Positions 42,570-56,022 of a stretch of 64,000 nucleotides of DNA are shown one piece after another (position 1 is the first letter of the stretch; the number at the start of each line of letters is the position of its first letter). This stretch comes from Maylandia zebra (Eukaryota; Chordata; Actinopteri; Cichliformes; Cichlidae): NCBI RefSeq assembly GCF_041146795.1, contig NC_135183.1, positions 10,342,840-10,406,839 on the forward strand, given 5' to 3'. Below the pieces are notes generated by a model, which did no database searches, had not been told where the DNA came from, and saw nothing but the letters and a program-made list of their open reading frames with translations. A program made the position numbers and the translations under genes.

Positions 42570-44955
42570 CTGTCACAATAACACTGCGATACAGAAGCAG
42601 TTTATGCAGTATTCCAACAGTAGCTCTATACAAATGATTATGTATTCAGTGTTAGACACACAGGGTAATGTAACAAAAGACATTAATCACTAAAAACACA
42701 GTATACTAAAAATGTCATACATACATGGGCTTGACTTCTATGAGTTCTAATCCACTTTAAAATGAAGGGCCTACAAAATCTTCACTCCAGAGAGCCACAA
42801 TACCAAAGTCTGTCAAATGAAACTCAAAACTGAACTTAACTATGCAGGCACTTGGCAGGAGGCTTAGTCTCACACTGACTAATAGAGTTGCAAGGAATTA
42901 ATTTGTACTTGGCACAGCATGAGGCTATAGAATAACTGTCCCATAAAAAATAAAAAAAAAATCACACCTTCATCATCAGCTAGCTTTCATGTTATTATGG
43001 TGCAGTAGGATGGAAATACATGGAGCTTAACGTGAACTTTCTTGATAATATATGATAAAACCTTAGTGGCAGCATTTTTAAATAAAAAAAACCTGGTGTT
43101 CTTAGGGGTCGCTAAGTTGTTCCATAGTGAACAATGGGTTTGTTTGTTTTCTCTTTTGATTAATACATTAATTATGTCAAAATGATCAAAGACTTAGAAC
43201 TTTAATTTTAAAGACTTACTTCTGTATAGGAATGAATAGAAGAGAATGCCAGTGTTACACGCTATATTTTTTAAATTAAATGAAGTTATGCTATAACACC
43301 TTGAGATGAGCTTTTTTCCGTCGCTGTTTTGGTATTTTGATATTGGACATGATGCCTAATGGGTAGGGCTAACTGTGATACTCAGGATACCGCTAACAAT
43401 TATTCTTTATCCAGTGAGTACACTCTGCTATATCCTCCTTTATGACTTCAATAATCGCAATCACTTTTTACTCAGCAAGATTTTAAACTAGAGAGCCCAG
43501 AGTCATCCTCAAAGTGTTTACTAAGGTCATTGATCCAAGGAGCTGGGGGCTGTTTTCCCAGAGTTGCATACACATTGATGACTTTTAAAAACCAGAAGAG
43601 TTGCCCCTTGCTGGCCATTAGAAGAAATGCAGGATTAAGGAACTTCTGGAATAGCATCACTTTATGGTATTTGTGTTTCATTACTTTTGCCCCTATAAAT
43701 TTGTTAAAGCAGATTTAAAAAAAAATAACTGTGAGTTGACACTAACAAAAAAAATGTTTACTTTCTAGTGAAAAAAGCCCGTGGTGGTTTTGACATAAAA
43801 CTACCTTGTCAGCCTTCAGAATGATCTTGATATGAATTATCCAAAGTTCTGATTTTAGAAAAAAATAAATAAAAATGTAAAAACTCTATTTAAATGATGT
43901 AGCCATCCACTGATGTCACCCACTGGTTCTCTGAACCCTATATTATTCCACATTATGAAGCCTTGTGGTGACAGTTTCTGCTGTAATTGTCTTTTATTAT
44001 TTTTAAACTAGACATGACAAGTATCCCTCAGTTTCTCTAACCGAGAAACTTGTCAAACAAATGGCAAAGCATGCCCTATTTTTTTTTCTTTTTTACTGTA
44101 ATGAAGATCATGATTTATAAAATTAATTTCCTGTGACTTGAATCAGGCAGCTGAGCGAAAAACCAAAAAAAAAAGAAAGAAAAGAAATTCTATAAACCTG
44201 AAGTCTTTCTGCAACTAGAGGTATTACCCACATTTAACATCCATCCACCATATAAAGTCCATGTTGAGGGCGCACTACTGTTTGTTTTGGGGTTTTTTTA
44301 ATTTCCCAGGCACATCTTTAAGCCCCTCCCTCTGTGGGGAAAGTGACTTTATTAAACAGCAAAAAAAAATGTCAGAGTGTCAAATTGGATAAGACAAAAT
44401 GCAGGGAAAGTGTAGGGAAATGGTGGGCCAAAAAAAGACAGGGCCTTCAGGCAGGTTTTTTTTTCCAAATGTGCAGAAGTTGCTGACATGTTTGCTGCAG
44501 GCCATTCTTTAGCACCAGTGGCCATGATGTTAGTGGCAGGAGAGACGAGAACAGCAAGAGAGTGGACGGACCGTGGACGGTTGGCTGCCTGGCTCAACAA
44601 GATGTCATGAGAGATGATGATGATTAGCGCCAGGCTATATTACTGTGGAGTGCTGTTTACCTCACCATAACTGTATACAAAAGTGGAGCAAGTGCTAGCG
44701 GTGGACAAACTAGCTACCAGTTGGAAAGTTATATTAATAATGTTAACATCAAAGAAAAACCTGTAAAGCTAACTATCGAAACTGCCTATCAGTTAGCAAG
44801 CTAGTTTTCTATTATCTGTAGTTAGCTAAAAATACATCTTGATGTGGCTGTGATATATTGTGTTACTGGAAGAAGGTCATTATTTTGTTAACCACCATTA
44901 ATTAACATTACTATTGTGCAAGCTCCCAGTGCTTGTTTTTTTTTTCTTCATTTAT
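42570..44955. other. non-coding, probable intron
   Basis: No exon or element with recognisable ends was found. The minus-strand open frame at 44352-44600 has no domain. Confidence 0.4.
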
Positions 44956-45049
44956 GCATCAGACCATTGAGAGCTTGTGTGATTTACCGTTCTCATCAAT
45001 CATTCCTTTCACTCGCTCTTTCTCTCACTCACACACACAACCAAATACA

Positions 45050-45430
45050 ACATATCATAGAGTAGACTTCAGCTCTAGCATAACATGAAATGTAACTTAA
45101 ACATAAAACTCAATGTTACAGCCAGCGGCAGCACAAACGTGACACACAGACTGACTTTTAGTTTTAGTGTATTTATTTTCCCCTGAGTTATCGGTTCTAC
45201 TACTAGTTAGCTAACATAAACTAATGTCATTCTATTCGCCGCAACCAACCAACCCACCTGGTGACCTAACATTCTGTACTGACAGAAGATGGCCCTAAAC
45301 ATGTTTTTAAAACTTTGTCTTTAAGCACTTATTTTTTAAATCCACCTTCACAGACAGTATTTTTGAGAGCAAGGCTCCATGGTTTAAATTTGCCTTTATA
45401 CATTTAGTGTTTCATTTCCACTTTAAACCT
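45050..45430. repeat. dispersed repeat, copy 3 of 3
   Basis: It shares 'aacataaaactcaatgttac', 'gagttatcggttct' and 'aacattctgtact' in order with 1150-1340. It is diverged and non-coding, and the ends were not identified. Confidence 0.5.
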
Positions 45431-45734
45431 GATTTTAATTTATTTTGTCCAGAACTGGTCACAATATGATCAACTCACTTTCATGTCATACACTTTTATT
45501 GGAGACAATTTTGATCTTTTAGACACCTATGATTAAGAGGTTAGCACAAAGATTTAACATCAAATAAGTCTTGTACATCATTTCATCTCATTTAAGTCAT
45601 GTTTTGAATTTCAAGGGGAAACTCTGTGGTTGGTTGAATTGATTACAGATTTCCATGCATGTATACAGCATGATAGGAGGTGTCTAATCTTTGCGCATAA
45701 TCTGCAAGCTTTCATCTATTTCCTATTTGTGTTT

Positions 45735-45954
45735 TCTCAATTCTGTGAGACAAGTTCTGAAGGAAAAGGCAATTAACAATGGAAGAGACGTCTGACAGGA
45801 TGAGTTGCAGCAAGAAAGCCAGACGTCAGAATAAGACAAAGAGGCCATGAAACACTGCCACTGGACCACTGAAAACTGGAAGAAGGTATTATGGACTGAT
45901 GAATCTAAATTTGAAATCTTCAGTTCATCATACAGGATCTTTGTAGGCGAAAGG

Positions 45955-46010
<56 letters not shown>

Positions 46011-46465
46011 CTTTGTAGGCGAAAGGATGGTTCCACAATGTATGGCCTCAACTGTCAGTCATGGAGGAGGAAGTGTGATGGTCTGAGGCTGTTTTGCTGG
46101 ATCCAGGATCAGTGACTGGTACAGAGTGAGAGGCACCCTGAACCAAAACGGCTACCACAGCATTCTGCAGCGCCATGCACTACCCTCTGGTATGCACCTG
46201 GTTGGTCAGGGGTTCATCCTACAGCAAAATAATGACCCAAACATAAGTCCAAACTATGCCAAAACTACCTCAAGAAAAAAGAACAAGATGGTAAGCTTGA
46301 AAACATGGAGTGGCCAGCACAGTCTCCAGACTTAAACCCGGACAGAAGAGTGAAAGTAAAGCGACCTACACGTTTATGGGAACTTCTGCAACAGATATGG
46401 GAAGAACTTTCTGAAGAATATTTGATTTCTATTGTAGAAAGAATGCAATGAGTGTGTTCAGTTGT
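45735..46465 (+). pseudogene. decayed Tc1-family transposase
   Basis: Fragments in order: VRQVLKEKAINNGRDV, then HCHWTTENWKKVLWTDESKF (first catalytic Asp in TDES), HGGGSVMV, QQNNDPN (second Asp replaced by Asn), and the SPDLNP end region without the final catalytic Glu context. There are several stops and frameshifts, and an (ATT)n expansion splits the gene. It belongs to a different Tc1 subfamily from the intact one at 12025. It is not functional. Confidence 0.8.
45955..46010 (+). repeat. (ATT)n microsatellite inside the Tc1 relic
   Basis: About 18 ATT units are flanked on both sides by the same 19-20 bp of transposase sequence (ATCTTTGTAGGCGAAAGGA at 45937-45955 and 46010-46028). The flanking copy implies a local duplication linked to the repeat expansion. 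Confidence 0.9.
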
Positions 46466-46947
46466 TGACTTTGATGAGTCAAACGTTTAGAAGAAATGTT
46501 GGTCTATAAATTGATTCTACAGTTAACTCCAATTGCTTATCTGTACTATGCTTTAATTTCAGAGAAAAAAATGAAAGAAGAAAAAATTATTTATCAATAT
46601 TAAACATGTTTAATGTAAAAATGAATATATAAACAATGTAATGGAAAGGTTGATCGTTATGAAATTAAAACCCGAATCAAAGATCCAAAATAGGATGAAT
46701 TATTCTGTTATTATTTTTTTTATTCTGGCACTTCACATGTCCATAACAAAATGCCCTCACATGATGATTCACAGGCACCCTGGTGGTGCAAAGATGGCTG
46801 GTGTCTTACTGATTGTGGTGAATGGAGTGGGCAAAATCTTCCTACAATACCTTACATAGACAAACATATGGGACTCATATAGCACAAGATACATCTGAGT
46901 TTGTGTCAAGTATGCAACAAAAAAAAAAAAAAAACATATCCACTAAC
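46466..46947. other. non-coding, nothing recognised
   Basis: No feature was seen apart from an A-tract near 46919-46934. Confidence 0.4.
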
Positions 46948-47142
46948 CTCACAGCTTGGGGGATTAGATGAGGACTCAACCCTGATGATAGCCCTCTCCT
47001 GATGTTTGGACAGAATGACTGTAAGCTGTTCAGCGAAGCTAGTCATCATCAGAGATGAGTCACAGAGCTTCAGTTCACTGATCAACACCTCCGCCTCAGC
47101 CCCTTGGCACAGCTTGACACACATATACTCCCATGTGTCAAT
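46948..47142 (-). CDS. spectrin-like exon 2 of a host gene
   Basis: The exon is 195 bp, 65 codons, phase 0 at both ends. It has a TCTGACAG acceptor and a GAG/GTTAGT donor. It reads IDTWEYMCVKLCQGAEAEVL, then a helical, charged segment with LCDSSLMMTSFAEQLTVIL and KHQERAIIRVESSSN. The frame joins the exon at 49589 upstream and that at 36461 downstream. The heptad-like pattern suits a spectrin-repeat or coiled-coil protein, identity not established. Confidence 0.6.
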
Positions 47143-47751
47143 CTGTCAGAACCCAATGGGGTGGAATAGGGAGAGTATGCATTTTAAGCAAAGGTGACCT
47201 CAACTTTTACTCATTCTCTTTACATATCTATACATGTTATCAGCTGGACTGCAGAGACAGAAATGAAATTCCTAACCAGTTAACATTTATTTTTCTCTTA
47301 ACTATACAATGCAAGAATTGTTTAGACAAAAATCTTTCCTGCTGACCAAATACATGCTGCAGTTGATGCAAAGTTACATGTGATTATATCTAGTCAAAGT
47401 AACAAATGCTAACATTTCTAATTCTTCTTGTATATTAACATATCAAAAAAGTTCCTCTTACAGGAACATGTATTACTGTTTCTACACTCGGTAAAAAATA
47501 ACAATGCCCAAGCAGCAACCTCCAGGACTGAAAAAAGAAAGCTAACATAGAAGTGCCAAAAGTGCAGTACAAAGGTGAGTAAGCTCCCACAGATTCCAGT
47601 ATTTAAAATGCCCAAATTGCTGCTGTTTACTTTCCTGCCTTCATTTATGTTATGTCATTTATGTATGATATCATCTTTAGATGGAAGCTAGTGATCTAAC
47701 TCCTTTCTAACTTCTAACCTTCTAACCATTCTAACTTCTAGTCTGGATGTT
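47143..47751. other. non-coding, probable intron
   Basis: Nothing recognised. Confidence 0.4.
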
Positions 47752-48260
47752 AAACTTAATTGTTTCACCTGGTAGAGCAACAACGCTGATCATTTAATCC
47801 CTGTGGGGGACGGAGCTATGGCTGCCCACACTCCCTAGCAGATCATTACATGGAGAAACCTTTTGAATACAAGCGTGCTGATCCACACAGGTGTTCACAG
47901 ACACAAACTACACCTTTCTTGGCTGCTACCTCAAAGCGTACTTCACAATAACATGTAATATTTAGTATCTACTGTTATCTACTGCTAGCTAGTTTATTGT
48001 GATGGTGCTGTATTTATTATGTTGCTCTTTTTTATTTGTTTTCTCTTCTGTTTTTTCTTATCTCCATACAGGTGATCCAGGTGTTTTGTTTGTTTTTATT
48101 TTTTTCTTCCCCCCTTTCTCACCATCTCTTCTCCCCTCTATTTTTCTTTCTCTCCCTCTCCTTCTTTCATTCTTTCTCCCTGTCCTTTCCCCCAGTCATG
48201 TCTGTTCAGTCTGTAACAACCGAAAATCAAATCAAATAAATACATAATTATAATAAAGGT
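47752..48260. repeat. teleost retroposon 3' fragment with polypyrimidine tract
   Basis: Phrases 'cacaggtgttcacagacaca', 'aactacacctttcttggc', a long CT-rich tract (48090-48195), and a terminal 'cagtctgtaacaacc' followed by AAATAAA match a familiar fish retroposon tail. The open frames here are low-complexity. Confidence 0.5.
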
Positions 48261-49588
48261 CAATCAAATGGACCAATATGGCAAGGCCATGATGATCCAA
48301 TTGGTAAAGTAAATCCGCTTGGCATCTTTCTTGGCCTTCAGACAATAATTCTGATGGCTAAAGATCCAAATGGGACAGACAAAAAAAATTTTAAAAATTA
48401 AAGACGAAAGAATTCAGACAGTTTGTAACACAGTGTTTGTTTGAGTTTGGGATAGTATGAAATGAGACTTTGTTAGCATTAGCCTATTAGTAAGCAGCCC
48501 ACCATTATTATATATTACAGAATATGGAATCTAAAACCACCTGATGATGTCAATCATACTGTCTGTACTCATGCCGTATCATGCTCCATTCAGACAAATG
48601 TAAAACGTCTACAAAACATCTTTAAGATGGCTGTATGAGCATGTTTTCACATACAGTTCTTTTTAGAAGAAGTAAACTTTGTCTTCTGAAAGTGGTCCAA
48701 AAGTCAAAGGGGGGCATAGGTTATATTTTCTCTTATGTTTTTGTAATAAAATATAGCATAATCATAACATAAAATCACGTTTAATACAGAACTATTACTT
48801 TTACAGTGCGGTATATGTAAAATGCCAAGGCTTCCTCTGCCACTGAGCTTTGTGTCTTTGAATATGTCAAAGAGTATACCTTTATCTCCCTGCTGATGAA
48901 TGATTTCCCCTTAAATAAGATTTTCCAAGCTAGCAAAACACTGTGCATTTGTTCACAAAAGGGGCTATTTTCAGTTTTTTCTACTTTACTTTGTTGTGGC
49001 ATACGTAGCAGTATGTTCCTAACGAAGCTCCTCAATTCCGTGTGAGCTGTGAAATTGGAGATGAACCATAACATTTCCTGTTTGATGTGTTTTTCATTAA
49101 CAACTTGATGTGGTTACTCCTTTGTCGTACCCAGCATTTGTGAGCTTGTTTGTTTTGGTCCATGCCATTGTTGTAACATGCAATCAAGACGGCAAGCCTT
49201 TGAAACCTGTCATTAAATGGCAGAAGGGAAGAAACCAGAGAGCTTTGTGTTTACTGTGAACCTGTTAAATGAACTTTAGCATGTAGTATAACCAGCTCTG
49301 TGAATTAGGCAATGTTCTCGTATATATCGACACTCCAAATTAACTGCTCCTACTTCAAGTTGTTTTGTACTACTTTTGTGTTTAATCTTTATATTTATCT
49401 ACAAAGTACAGAGTTACCACTATTTTTATATGAGTTAAAGGTTTTGATTTATGTAGTTTAAAAATTAAAGGAAAAAAAAGGTATTGACTGCAGTTCAGTA
49501 TGTGGTAATTCTGAATGTGTCACATGCTTATGCAACAGCAGAAAACCACTCTCCATTCAAGGTTGAGTAACACAGCGCCAGCACCTAC
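48261..49588. other. non-coding, probable intron
   Basis: No exon or element with recognisable ends was identified. Confidence 0.4.
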
Positions 49589-49689
49589 CTCTTTGGACAC
49601 GAGGTGAAGTCTGCCTGAATCACTGAATCTCTCTTCCAAACAATCCATTTTCCCTTCACAATCCAAACGTCTCCCGTTTTCCCGAGATG
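49589..49689 (-). CDS. spectrin-like exon 1 (first visible) of a host gene
   Basis: The exon is 101 bp with acceptor TAATTACAG and donor GAG/GTAGGT. With two bases left from the preceding codon it reads SRENGRRLDCEGKMDCLEER and then FSDSGRLHLVSKE, ending in phase 0 and joining IDTWEYM of the next exon. The charged helical pattern agrees with a spectrin-type protein. The preceding exon was not found within the window. Confidence 0.5.
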
Positions 49690-51896
49690 CTGTAATTACA
49701 CACTAATGCCTTTCGGTAGAATTAGAACACATTTTGCAGGAACATAAATTAATGTTCAAGGAAGATTCCTGGCATAACCAATTCCGTCTACTTGGAACTG
49801 AATTCACACTTCACGAGCAACTGCTAAATGTTTTCCTCAAGCCCTTTTTTGAAAAAAGAGCCTGCACTTACACTGATGAAAAATGAATCATTTTCTGTCA
49901 TTACTGCTGCTCCACTGTGCACCTTTATCAGCTGTGCTGTTTCAATGAATGGAGAAATGGCAGCACTGAAAGGCTGCTTAAGAAGATCGTAATGGAAGCC
50001 AAATGGCATTGATTCACAAAGCTATTTTTGATACAAATTATATAGGAAATTAATATTATTCCTTATTTTTCTATTCATGAAAATGGATGTCTGCAGTATT
50101 GATTTAAACTTGACTTTGTTTAATTCATGTCTGCTGGCTATGCAGGGTGTAAATAATGAAAACCTTCATCTTGTGTGACTAGTTTGAACCAGGCTGTGTT
50201 CAAAGGCCTTGGAAAGCTTGGAAAACTTGGCTTTGGGTGTGTGACTCAACACTTTTGGACAAAGGATTATCGCCTTGGTTGTTTGCAAATGTTACGAGAG
50301 AGGTGCAGGTCTGATAGTGGAACCACACTCTCACTGGTTAACAGTTTATCGCAATCACCAGCCAATGTCAAGATTATGACCTTGAATGAGGAGCGATAAG
50401 AAAACAGAATAATGGTCTGCAATCTTGCTATATGTAATCTACTGAGACCTAATGGTTTTATTTTACAGGGTAAAGTTTTCACATTCTTCTCACAGAACAT
50501 GACTACTTCATACTTTTAATCATATTGCACGAGAAAAACATGGGATTGACATCAGTAAATTGGTGTTTGGCATATAAAAGTCTTTTAAAATCAAACAAAT
50601 GTTTACATTATTTTCAGTTATATTTTTTTTTTTTTTTTTTTCACATGTAATTACAGGAAGTAACTACTTGATGACTTGACCATATCATTCTCAACAGATC
50701 CATAATCTCAACTATTTACTTTCATGTTTCCCTTGGAAACGTGGGGTGTGGTTGGCTGTAGATGGCCCACTTGTTTTTGTTTTTTGTTGTTGTGTGTAAT
50801 GACACTGACATCAGCAGTGTCAATATTTTTAATTGGTTGTGTGTTTAAAAGTACAAACTGAAGCAATCAAATACACCAAACTTTTGAAAAAAGGGAAGTG
50901 ACACCTCAGGACCCAAAGACACCTGTGGTTACCGTGTTCTCGTCAGTGCTCAAACCAAACCTGCACCAGTGATGTCAACACTGCACACCTAGTGGGACAT
51001 CTTTATGCTGCCCTAATGAAAGAAACCTGAATCAGTAGAAGAGATGAAAGCTACTTCTGAAACCCCCAATTAAAATATGTATGCTTTTGAAAAATACTCT
51101 CTTGCCTTTCATCACATCTTATTCATTAAACCAACGTATGTACTAGCTTGTGAACTGGTTTTCCTTTCAACTCTGGACCAATTACACACACACACACACA
51201 AATATTTAAAAGAGATATTGAGCTATAAGTGAAATGTAAGTTCTGTTTTGTTCAGGAGATCATTTCACACATGGATATTAGCTATATGATTTTATTTTAT
51301 TTTTTAGGTCCTGCTCTCGGTGAGGCTCTGTGATCCTCTTTGATGCTTTTGATTTCAGTTCAAGGCCTTTTTTTATTTTTCTGATTGCCATGGAAATGCT
51401 TCAGTGACCTGATAAAAACCAGATTCATTTCAGCCCGGAGATTTGAAACATTTGAAGCGGCACCCCGCACACCCTCCGCCTTCCTCCCATCCCCAATTTT
51501 TCAGCACCGCTTTCATCAGCTGTATCAAATTTCAAAACCCTCCAGTCCACGTCTTTGGAAAGATTCAATAATGTTTAATATCTGCTGCTAAGTCAGCCAA
51601 ACACACTGGAACCTGCGCCGAAGAGCTCCACTGCTGCTAAAAGCAAAACAGTTTAGAATTTGCTCATCGACTCTGCCCAATGTCGCCTGTTGATAAGAAA
51701 TAAAGGAAATAGTCCTTGTTTCTTTTCCTTTACTCTACCCCTCCAGTTAGCTTCATTTCCTTCCTGATGGGTGTTTCTGTGGGGATAAGAGGCCATGAAT
51801 ACGCTAAGTATCCTTGAGGAAATGTGAGCAGAAAGCATGGAGTCTATCCGGTTAAGCATGAGTGGTTACTCTCTCTACTTCTACTCTGTGTATATG

Positions 51897-51931
<35 letters not shown>

Positions 51932-53384
51932 AGTGAGGCACAAAACAATGGTACTTTGAACTGAGAATGAAAAAGAATATGAAACTTTATAGCCATTTGA
52001 GGTCACTTAAGATGAAGGAAGTGTAGTGTTAGGATGTAATAGATGGCAAAAATTGCACAGTAATCTTTAGACGGTGCTATTTAGATGCTCTACTCTACAG
52101 GGGTATAAAAATATGAACACATTAGCAGTTAATGTATGAGCAGGTGAAAATAGCTTTCATATTTGTGCAGCAGAATCTGTCCATTTTTAAATCCTGACAC
52201 CCCGCAGATGTTTGTGTTAGCGTATGATCTGTAAATGTGTAACTTTATTGTCAGCTGGTAAACTTGAAATGTAAGTAAGTGGGCGGGGCTTTTCTAGCAG
52301 AGTCAGAGCTGTGTGTGCCCATGATTGTCATATCTGCCCTCACTGATAATATACAGATTAATTCTAAAGCCTGAGTTTTCATATAACACGTTAGTAACAT
52401 ACTGACTTTATTTGAACTGTGGCCATGTTTAATATGAACATTCATCTTTGTAACAGACAGGAAATAAGGGAATAGAAATGTTTGGAAACCCTCGCCACTA
52501 AGCCACTAGATCAGAAGGTCGTTTCTTTTAAGCTGCTCCCACCCCTCTGTGAAACTCCCACTTACCCACTGAGGATAGAAAGCCACTGCATCGAGTTTTG
52601 CTGCACATGCACAATGACAACAAAGGTATTATGATCATTTATTGTTATTATTTTTAGGCAAAAGCACAAAATTGCAGGGAGCAGAATCTGGAGAACAGGG
52701 TGGGTTTAGGGTCAACGTGATATAAGTTGATCATCATGTTTTTATTTCATCATGACTCGTTTAGTACAATTTATTATTAATGTGCAGTAAATCGTCCCTG
52801 GATTGCCAACAAATGGGCCAGAATGCTGCAAGGCTTCTCACATGGTCCTCTAAAAGGTGTCATGTGACACTGATTCTTTTCTCTTTACAGTGGCTCCTCC
52901 TTAAATTTAAGGTTAAATTTAGAGTTTGATAATCGCCTTCCAGGCTCTGAGTGGTCAGATGGCTCTCTGTATTAGTGAACTTTTATATCCATGTGTAACA
53001 GGCAGGTCTCTGAGGGCTGCTGATCAAAGGTTGCTGGTGGTACCTAAAGAGCAGGGGAGATTTCACTTTCTAGAAAGCGCCACCTAATTTGTTTAGCTTG
53101 CCTCCACTAGACTTAATATCTGTGGACACCTGTTCAAGCTTGATTTTATTATTTTTATTTCATTTAAAGCACTTTTAATTGCTGTATGCACGCCTTTCTA
53201 TCTTTTTATGTTATATTGTGAATAGTCATGTGACTTTTGTTCTCGTAAGGACTACATAAACAAATTCTACTTCCAGTTTTGTTGGTGTGAACAAAATCTT
53301 TTAATGCACAATTCCTTGCATCCCACTATTAAGAATAGCCCAGCTGATTCAGATTTACATAATGTGATCTTTTTTGCTTTTGCA
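49690..53384. other. non-coding with simple repeats
   Basis: It holds an (AC)n tract near 51184-51200, a (TG)n tract of about 15 units at 51899-51929, and a T-tract near 50623-50641. No exon is supported. The minus-strand frame at 49824-50009 and plus frame at 51385-51591 have no recognisable domain. Confidence 0.45.
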
Positions 53385-54186
53385 GGCCAGAGTTCAGAAA
53401 CTTTTGGATTCCTCCCTCCCACCTTCTTCCCTTAAAGAATGTCTGTCCGAATTAAAATCCTGGTTTACCTCCAATTTTCTAAAGCTCAATGAGGATAAAA
53501 CTGAAATCCTCCTTACTGGCACCAAATCCAACCTTTTGCAGGCAAACCATTTCTCACTCACTATCGATAACTCCACAGTTTTCCCTTCTCCTCAGTTTGG
53601 TGTCATCCCAGACAGTTCACTTTCCTATAAATCTCACATATAAATCTCACATCAATAATCTCTCCCTGTTCTGCCTATTTCTATCTACGTAACTTTAACA
53701 GATTACGTCCTTCTCTTTCCACCTAGTCTACGTTCATTCTTTTCCACAGTCTCGTATTGACTACTGCAACTCTCTCTTACATGGTCTCCCCCAAAAATCC
53801 CTCCATAAGCTTCAACTGGTTCAGAACTCTGCTGCCCGCATTATCACCAGAATCCCCTCCTACCAGCACATCACCCCTGTTCTTCAGGAACTTTACTGGC
53901 TCCCTGTGAAATTCCGGATAATATACAAACTTCTTCTGCTCACCTTCAAGGCCATTCATAACCTCGCACCTTCTTACCTTTTATGATCTGTTAAGCACTA
54001 CCTTTTCTGCCCGCTCACTTCGATCTTCTTCTTCTATCCAGCTTGCTGTGCCTTCCTTCCGCCTCACCACCATGGGAAGCAGAGCTTTTAGCTGCTCTGC
54101 TCCCAGGCTGTGGAACTCTGTAAAGTGTCCTTGGGTGTCTTAAAAGGCGCTTTATAAATAAAATTTATTATTATTTATTATTATTA
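53385..54186 (+). pseudogene. L2-like non-LTR retrotransposon, 5'-truncated
   Basis: The C-terminal part of reverse transcriptase is readable. First comes LSELKSWFTSNFLKLNEDKT with EILLTGTKS, then, after a frameshift at a 12-bp duplicated 'taaatctcacat', fragments of the thumb region ([44 protein letters not shown]). The end carries 'cgctttataaataaaattt' and an ATT-rich tail, as in L2/Maui-type fish LINEs. The catalytic core and ORF1 are absent. It is dead on arrival by 5' truncation, the usual LINE fate. Confidence 0.8.
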
Positions 54187-56022
54187 AAAAGAGGTGAGGC
54201 ATAATTTTCAAAGCCTTGTGTTATTTTAGGCTTGGATGAAGTCATAGGATGCTTAGGCCCATTCATACAATTTATTTTAATTCATCAGCTAAGCTTTAGT
54301 TTCTCACAAACAATGGTGTTTGTGTTTCTTTTTAAAAATGTGTAGGTGGCTCTGTTAGACCTTACCACCAAGCCTCTTTTAGCCTTGATGTAAAATACTG
54401 TCTTTTGGCAGAAATATATTGTCAAACATGGTACTTTCCATGCATCATTCACTGCTATTAAGCTGTTCCAGAATCATTCAGGCCTTGTAGGAGGATGTAG
54501 GAAATGGAAAGTCAGAAATAAAAAAATAGAACAAAAACACAAGGCTAAAATTGCATTTCTTTAAACATAGTCTTTTAGCATGTTGATCTTCACTTTAATC
54601 CTTCGTGGGGAATACACGAAAAAAGCTCTCCATTTGCCAACAGAACACTTAGGGAAGGCTTTTTAATCTTACTAACAGCCTTGTTGTGAGCCAACTCTGC
54701 CTGTATTAATGCCTTTGTAGATTAGGCACAGCATGGGGGCACACTAGGGGTCAGTGCTAGAAGCAGGTAGTACAAGCAGATTTCTGGCCCCACCTGCCTG
54801 TGGCCAGCAGCTGGCTTTACTGCACGCTGCTGGCACTGCTGATTAGATGAAGCACCTCAGTTTATCCCATCTACTTCCTCAACCCTGACCGAGAAACTCA
54901 GGCAGTATTTTTATGCTCCTGCCAAAACACATTGCGGTGAATGAAGCCCACATAAAGACCTAACCTCATCCGCACTCTAGATGACGATTCAGTTCACCTC
55001 AGGACACAAGACAGAGAGAAATAAGAATGAAAGTGGAGAGCAAGACAAAGAACGAGATAAACAAGGACAACAACAACAACAAGGTGCAATGTATGAGGTC
55101 GCTGCTGCCATTCTCCTGGTGTTGCCCCCAGGCTTGTTGTTTCAGAAATGTTGCATTCAAACCAAACAGGGATAACTAATTGTACATTTCAAATGCAAAG
55201 CCTGCCTACAGGGTAGTTTGGCAGCATTGCGTATAAAAGGATTTATACGTGTCTGCTCCACAGAAAGATGCCAACGCATGTGCATGCCAAACTGCATGCC
55301 TCGTCTGAGTTGGAATCAAAAAAAAAGAAAAGAAAAAGGGAGAGAGACATACTCAAATTCAGGAATCGTCATAATTCTCACATCACAGAAGGAAAGTAAG
55401 TTCTGGCATCAAGAGGTTAGCGGACATCAACCATTTAGTTAAATCCTGCGTGTCAAAAACCAAAATATGTAAATAGACCAGAAATGGTGAAGAGTGATGT
55501 GTGATGGCTTGGCTGAAAACACACCGTTTGTCACACATAGCAATTTCATAAAGAAATAATGTTTGATTTTAATCACCTTCTTTTGTCAGCTAGCAGGAAA
55601 TATGAGATTGGTTATCAGAGCTGCAATCCAAAGTAAACAACATACTAGATCAAAAGTTGGTTAATATTTCATTTGTGGGATGTGAAAGCAACATTTTAGT
55701 TCTGCAGTTAAAACTATTTCGTACATCCACATCCATTGTTGAAAACGCATCCATAGGAAGACACTGGAATATAACATATAATATGATAGGTATATAATAT
55801 ATAATATGCTCTTTTTACAGTCGTTATCTAGTCTTCCTCCACTCTTCAACAAAACAATTAGAACACATTAAAGAAAATGTTCTGACAGCCTCGTCCTGGA
55901 CACCTTCAACTCTCTGCACTCTTCTGAAGAACTATAAAGCATATTACTTCTATAGTTATCATGTAAACATTTACCATACTTCGAAATAAATAATTTTAAT
56001 CAGCTCAGGAACATCCATCCAT
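54187..56022. other. non-coding, nothing recognised
   Basis: No supported feature. The plus-strand frame 54981-55175 is rich in charged and Gln codons but has no domain or splice support. Confidence 0.4.

Noticed and set aside
49824..50009. Possible extra spectrin-gene exon ending in a GTAAGT donor
   Set aside because: The phase does not fit the exon at 49689 and the open frame has no spectrin character.
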